DNA from: Mesorhizobium sp.
GTDB taxonomy: Bacteria; Pseudomonadota; Alphaproteobacteria; Rhizobiales; Rhizobiaceae
Assembly (NCBI RefSeq): GCF_023954305.1
Contig: NZ_JAMLIG010000001.1
Location: 1,860,001-1,924,000 of the forward strand
DNA length: 64,000 bases
Direction of reading: 5' to 3'
This document shows positions 60,904 to 64,000 of this stretch, in pieces. Within the stretch, counting starts at the first letter, position 1, and the number at the start of each line of letters is the position of its first letter. The notes beneath the pieces are model-generated. The model was not told the origin of the DNA. It was given only the letters and a program-made list of their open reading frames with translations, and searched no databases. The position numbers were made by a program, and so were the translations under genes.

Positions 60904-62739
60904 TCACGCGATCGCCGGAACAGCGGCGCCCGACAGGGCGACGAGATCGGCTTCGTCGAGCGTTTCCTTTTCGAGCAGCTTGCGGGCCGTGGTCTCCAGC
61001 AGTTCTCGGCGCTCGGTGAGCAGGCCGACGGTCCGCTCGAAGGCCTCGTCCACCATGCGCTTGACCTCCTCGTCGACGACCGCGGCGGTTTCGTCGGAAT
61101 AGGTCCGCTCCTGAGGGCCGTAATAGGGCTGGTCGGTGGCGAGAAGCGACCGGCGGTCGGCTTCGAGAGCGACGTGGCCGAGCTTCTCGCTCATGCCGTA
61201 GCGGACAACCATGGCACGGGCGATATCGGTGACCTTGGCGAGATCGTCGGCCGCACCCGTCGACAGATGCCGGAACACGACCCACTCCGCCGCGCGCCCT
61301 CCAAGCAGCACGGCCATCTTGTTGTCCAGCTCCTCGCGGGTCATCAGGAAACGGTCCTCCGTCGGACGCTGGATGGTGTAGCCGAGCGCGCCGATGCCGC
61401 GCGGGATGATCGACACCTTGTGGACCGGGTCGGCGCCGGGCAGCGCCATCGCCACCAGCGCGTGGCCCATCTCGTGATAGGCGACGATCTCGCGCTCCTT
61501 TGCATTCAGCAGGCGGTTGCGCTTCTCGAGGCCCGCAACGATGCGTTCGACGGCATTGTTGAAGTCCTCCATGGTCACGGCGTCGGCCCTGCGCCGCGTC
61601 GCCAGCAATGTCGCCTCGTTGACCAGGTTGGCGAGGTCGGCGCCTGTGAAGCCGGGGGTGAGCGCGGCGATCTGCTCGGGCGATACCTCCGGCGCGAGCT
61701 TGGCCTTCTTCAGATGCACGTTGAGGATCTGGATGCGGCCGGTGCGGTCCGGCCTGTCCACCAGCACCTGCCGGTCGAACCGCCCGGCGCGCAGCAGGGC
61801 CGGGTCGAGGATTTCGGGCCGGTTGGTCGCCGCCAGCAGAACCAATCCGGCGGAGGGATCGAAGCCGTCGAGCTCTACGAGAAGCTGGTTGAGCGTCTGC
61901 TCCTTCTCGTCGTGGCCGCCGGCCATGGGACCGATGCCGCGGGCGCGGCCAAGCGCGTCCAGCTCGTCGATGAAGATGATGGCCGGGGCCTTGGCGCGCG
62001 CCTGCTCGAACAGGTCGCGCACGCGAGCGGCACCCACGCCGACGAACATTTCGACGAACTCCGAACCCGAGATCGAGAAGAAGGGAACGCCAGCCTCGCC
62101 CGCCACGGCGCGCGCGAGCAACGTCTTGCCGGTGCCGGGTGGGCCGACGAGGAGGATGCCTTTCGGCATGCGGCCGCCGAGGCGGCCATAGCCGACGGGA
62201 TCCTTGAGGAAGTCGACGATCTCCTTGAGTTCGTCCTTGGCCTCGTCGACACCGGCGACATCCTTGAAGGTCACGCCGGTATCGGACTGGACATAGACCT
62301 TCGCCTTGGACTTGCCGATCTGCATCAGACCGCCGCCGAGCCCGCCGGCGCCCATGCGCCGCAGCGCGAACATCCACACGCCGACGAAGATCAGCACGGG
62401 CACGATCCACGACAGGAGGTCGCGCAGGAAGGTGCTCTCGATCTGGCCGGTCACCACCACGCCCTGGCTCTGCAGATCCTTGGCGAGGTCGGGCTCCACG
62501 CGGGTCGTGATGAACATCGGCTTGCCGTCGATGGGCTCCTTGAACTTGCCCTGGATATACTGGTCCGAAACGGCCACCTCGGCGATCTTCCCTTCGCGCA
62601 GGTAGGTCTCGAACTGGCTGTAGGGAATCTGGGCGACCTGCGTCATCGTCGCGAACAGGTACTGGAAGATCATCAGACCGATGAAGGCGGCGATCCAGTA
62701 CCAGGTGTTGAATTGCGTCTTCTTGTCCATCGTCCGCAT
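60904..62739 (-). CDS. ftsH: ATP-dependent zinc metalloprotease FtsH (accessory copy)
   Basis: 611 residues. Membrane segments (about 14-32 and 105-126) flank a periplasmic FtsH_ext domain; then Walker A 'GPPGTGKT', Walker B 'AIIFIDELDAL', second region of homology 'ATNRPEILDPALLRAGRFDR', and zinc motif 'HEMGH' with a downstream ligand Asp. It degrades membrane and short-lived proteins. It is shorter than the usual main rhizobial copy and is not next to tilS, so probably an additional FtsH. The neighbouring cydB-cydX genes suggest a link to cytochrome bd. Start ATG at 62739 or the one at 62730. Confidence 0.93.
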   Translation of the reverse strand: MRTMDKKTQFNTWYWIAAFIGLMIFQYLFATMTQVAQIPYSQFETYLREGKIAEVAVSDQYIQGKFKEPIDGKPMFITTRVEPDLAKDLQSQGVVVTGQIESTFLRDLLSWIVPVLIFVGVWMFALRRMGAGGLGGGLMQIGKSKAKVYVQSDTGVTFKDVAGVDEAKDELKEIVDFLKDPVGYGRLGGRMPKGILLVGPPGTGKTLLARAVAGEAGVPFFSISGSEFVEMFVGVGAARVRDLFEQARAKAPAIIFIDELDALGRARGIGPMAGGHDEKEQTLNQLLVELDGFDPSAGLVLLAATNRPEILDPALLRAGRFDRQVLVDRPDRTGRIQILNVHLKKAKLAPEVSPEQIAALTPGFTGADLANLVNEATLLATRRRADAVTMEDFNNAVERIVAGLEKRNRLLNAKEREIVAYHEMGHALVAMALPGADPVHKVSIIPRGIGALGYTIQRPTEDRFLMTREELDNKMAVLLGGRAAEWVVFRHLSTGAADDLAKVTDIARAMVVRYGMSEKLGHVALEADRRSLLATDQPYYGPQERTYSDETAAVVDEEVKRMVDEAFERTVGLLTERRELLETTARKLLEKETLDEADLVALSGAAVPAIA

Positions 62740-62934
62740 CTCTTCGGCCGGATTGCGGCTTCAAGGTAGTGGATAGCGCGCGGTCAAGCCAACGCTTTGA
62801 TCTGCATCACGCAAAGAAGACCACCGGCATCGGCGGCGGCATGAGACAGGGGCGGCGCCGGCCAACTGTCACCGCCCCGCACCGATGTCCTGCCCCGAAA
62901 CCGATGCGACCTGCCACGCACGAGCGCCTCTTGT

Positions 62935-63057
62935 TCAGCTCGGCTTGCCGGAGTCGCGCTTCTGCGCCTCGTCTTCCATCAGTTCGTACCACATCGCGTT
63001 GAGAACCGCGAAGGCGGCGGCGAGCGGCAGGCCGAGCAGCCAGGCGAAATACCACAT
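62935..63057 (-). CDS. cydX: Cytochrome bd oxidase small subunit CydX
   Basis: 40 residues, beginning 'MWYFAWLLGLPLAAAFAV', the CydX signature, with one membrane helix (about 3-20) and a charged tail. It stabilises the hemes of cytochrome bd-type quinol oxidase. AAGGAG lies 9 nt before the ATG. 15 bases after the cydB stop, so co-transcribed. Small enough to be missed by many gene callers. Confidence 0.92.
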   Translation of the reverse strand: MWYFAWLLGLPLAAAFAVLNAMWYELMEDEAQKRDSGKPS

Positions 63058-63072
63058 GATAAGTGCTCCTTC

Positions 63073-64000
63073 TCAGTAGGCGTGACCGGTGCCGTCGCGG
63101 ATCTCGCCCTCCTCGACCTTGCCCCACAGAACGCGGTAGACCCAGCTCGTATAGACGACGATGAGCGGGATGAAGATCACCGTGACGACGAGCATGATGA
63201 ACAGGGTGAGATGGCTGGACGACGCATCCCACACCGTCAGGCTCGACCGCGGATCGACCGACGAGGGCAGGATGAAGGGGAACATCGACAGGCCGACCGT
63301 CGAGATGATGCCGACGATCGACACGGCGCTGGCGAGGATCGGCAGGACCTCGCGCCCCAAGCGATACAGGAGCAGCGCAAGGGCCGCACCGGCGAAACCG
63401 AGCGCCGGCGCGACCATCGTCCACGGATGGGCCGCGTAGTTCTCGAACCAGATGCCCGTGCCCTGTTCCACCGTCTTGGCGAGCGGATTGGAGGGACCGT
63501 CCGTGACGATCGCGCTGGTGAAACGGAAGCCGTCAATGCCGGCCCATAGCCAGAGGCCGCCCAGCGCGAAGAGGGCGATCGTTGCCAGCGCCGCGATGCT
63601 GCCATAGCGTCGCGAGCGGGCCGCGACCTCGCCTGTCGTCTTGAGCACGAGCCAGGACGCGCCATGCATGATGACCATCGAAACCGACAGCAGGCCGGCA
63701 AGCAGGGCGAAGGGATTGAGCAGTTCGAACAGCGTGGTGCCGTCGTAGAAGATGCGCAGGTCGGACCCGAGGTGAAAGGGCACGCCCTGCAGCACGTTGC
63801 CCACCGCGACGCCCATGATCAGGGTGGGCACGACGCCGCCGATGAACAGCGTCCAGTCCCAGCGCGAGCGCCATGTCGGGCTCTCGCGCTTCGACCGATA
63901 TTTGAAGCCTACCGGACGCAGGATGAGCGCGAAGAGGATAGCAAACATCGCCAGATAGAAGCCGGAGAAGGATACCGCATAGAGCGGCGGCCAGGCGGCG
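63073..64000 (-). CDS. cydB: Cytochrome bd ubiquinol oxidase subunit II (5' partial)
   Basis: At least 308 residues; the N-terminus lies beyond the window, and the frame is open to the edge, so 'PPLYAVSFSGFYLAMFAIL' before the first internal ATG belongs to it. Many helices, with 'RPVGFKYRSK', 'QGVPFHLG', 'GASWLVLKTTGEV' and 'TLFIMLVVTVIFIPLIVVYTSWVYRVLWGKV', as in CydB. With CydA it reduces oxygen at low tension using quinol. cydX follows after 15 bases. Confidence 0.95.
   Translation of the reverse strand, partial: AAWPPLYAVSFSGFYLAMFAILFALILRPVGFKYRSKRESPTWRSRWDWTLFIGGVVPTLIMGVAVGNVLQGVPFHLGSDLRIFYDGTTLFELLNPFALLAGLLSVSMVIMHGASWLVLKTTGEVAARSRRYGSIAALATIALFALGGLWLWAGIDGFRFTSAIVTDGPSNPLAKTVEQGTGIWFENYAAHPWTMVAPALGFAGAALALLLYRLGREVLPILASAVSIVGIISTVGLSMFPFILPSSVDPRSSLTVWDASSSHLTLFIMLVVTVIFIPLIVVYTSWVYRVLWGKVEEGEIRDGTGHAY

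Noticed and set aside
60652..62769. A 705-codon + strand frame antisense to ftsH, and a 624-codon parallel frame on -
   Set aside because: Both are shadows of the well-supported FtsH frame.

Overview
This is a high-GC alphaproteobacterial chromosome segment, most likely Rhizobiales (Mesorhizobium/Phyllobacteriaceae-like). The evidence is a DUF2852 protein, an HWE-type sensor kinase, a Zur-type Fur protein, several TRAP and ABC uptake systems, a PolA with intact proofreading motifs, and rhizobial-style nested palindromic repeats. Genes are closely packed with many ATGA/TGATG stop-start overlaps. No rRNA, tRNA, CRISPR array, prophage or insertion sequence was seen.

Region 1 (1-18.5 kb) is a catabolic supercluster. 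On the left are an alpha-methylacyl-CoA racemase (cut by the window edge), a TetR regulator, a hotdog thioesterase, a DUF7064-like protein overlapping an APH-fold kinase-like protein, an enoyl-CoA hydratase and both ETF subunits. Then come an aldehyde dehydrogenase, a Baeyer-Villiger-type monooxygenase, an HSL-family esterase, a GMC alcohol oxidoreductase, a TRAP transporter (DctM/Q/P), an NTF2-like protein, a dienelactone hydrolase, an SDR and a class II aldolase, with a divergent LysR gene. Together these suggest import of a branched or cyclic alcohol/ketone, oxidation, lactone formation, ester opening and CoA-linked degradation. The substrate is not determined by sequence.

Region 2 (18.5-28.4 kb) holds LysR, a 616-bp gap, a secreted serine protease, a ferredoxin-reductase-like flavoprotein, a four-gene operon led by an exported metacaspase-like protein, then rpe, gph and zur.

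Region 3 (28.4-40 kb) holds polA with a palindromic element inside its reading frame, a likely small RNA with two C-rich loops, an aldolase-family gene, a kynurenine-formamidase-like hydrolase, a complete branched-chain ABC importer (livKHMGF) carrying two more palindromic elements, a DMT transporter and a GntR regulator.

Region 4 (40-52.7 kb) holds an aldose-1-epimerase-like gene, a bona fide exported trypsin, an HWE kinase, DUF2852, and a respiratory operon: DUF2231 protein, sorbosone/PQQ-type lipoprotein dehydrogenase, then coxB (with cytochrome c), a coxA-coxC fusion, a small membrane protein and ctaG. A cytochrome b561 lies between the dehydrogenase and coxB on the other strand.

Region 5 (52.7-64 kb) holds a seven-gene quinate/shikimate-type operon (aroE, SMP-30 lactonase, two paralogous TRAP receptors, DctQ, DctM, aroQ) with a divergent TetR, a Gfo/Idh/MocA oxidoreductase, an extra FtsH protease, and the tiny cydX gene with cydB running off the window edge.
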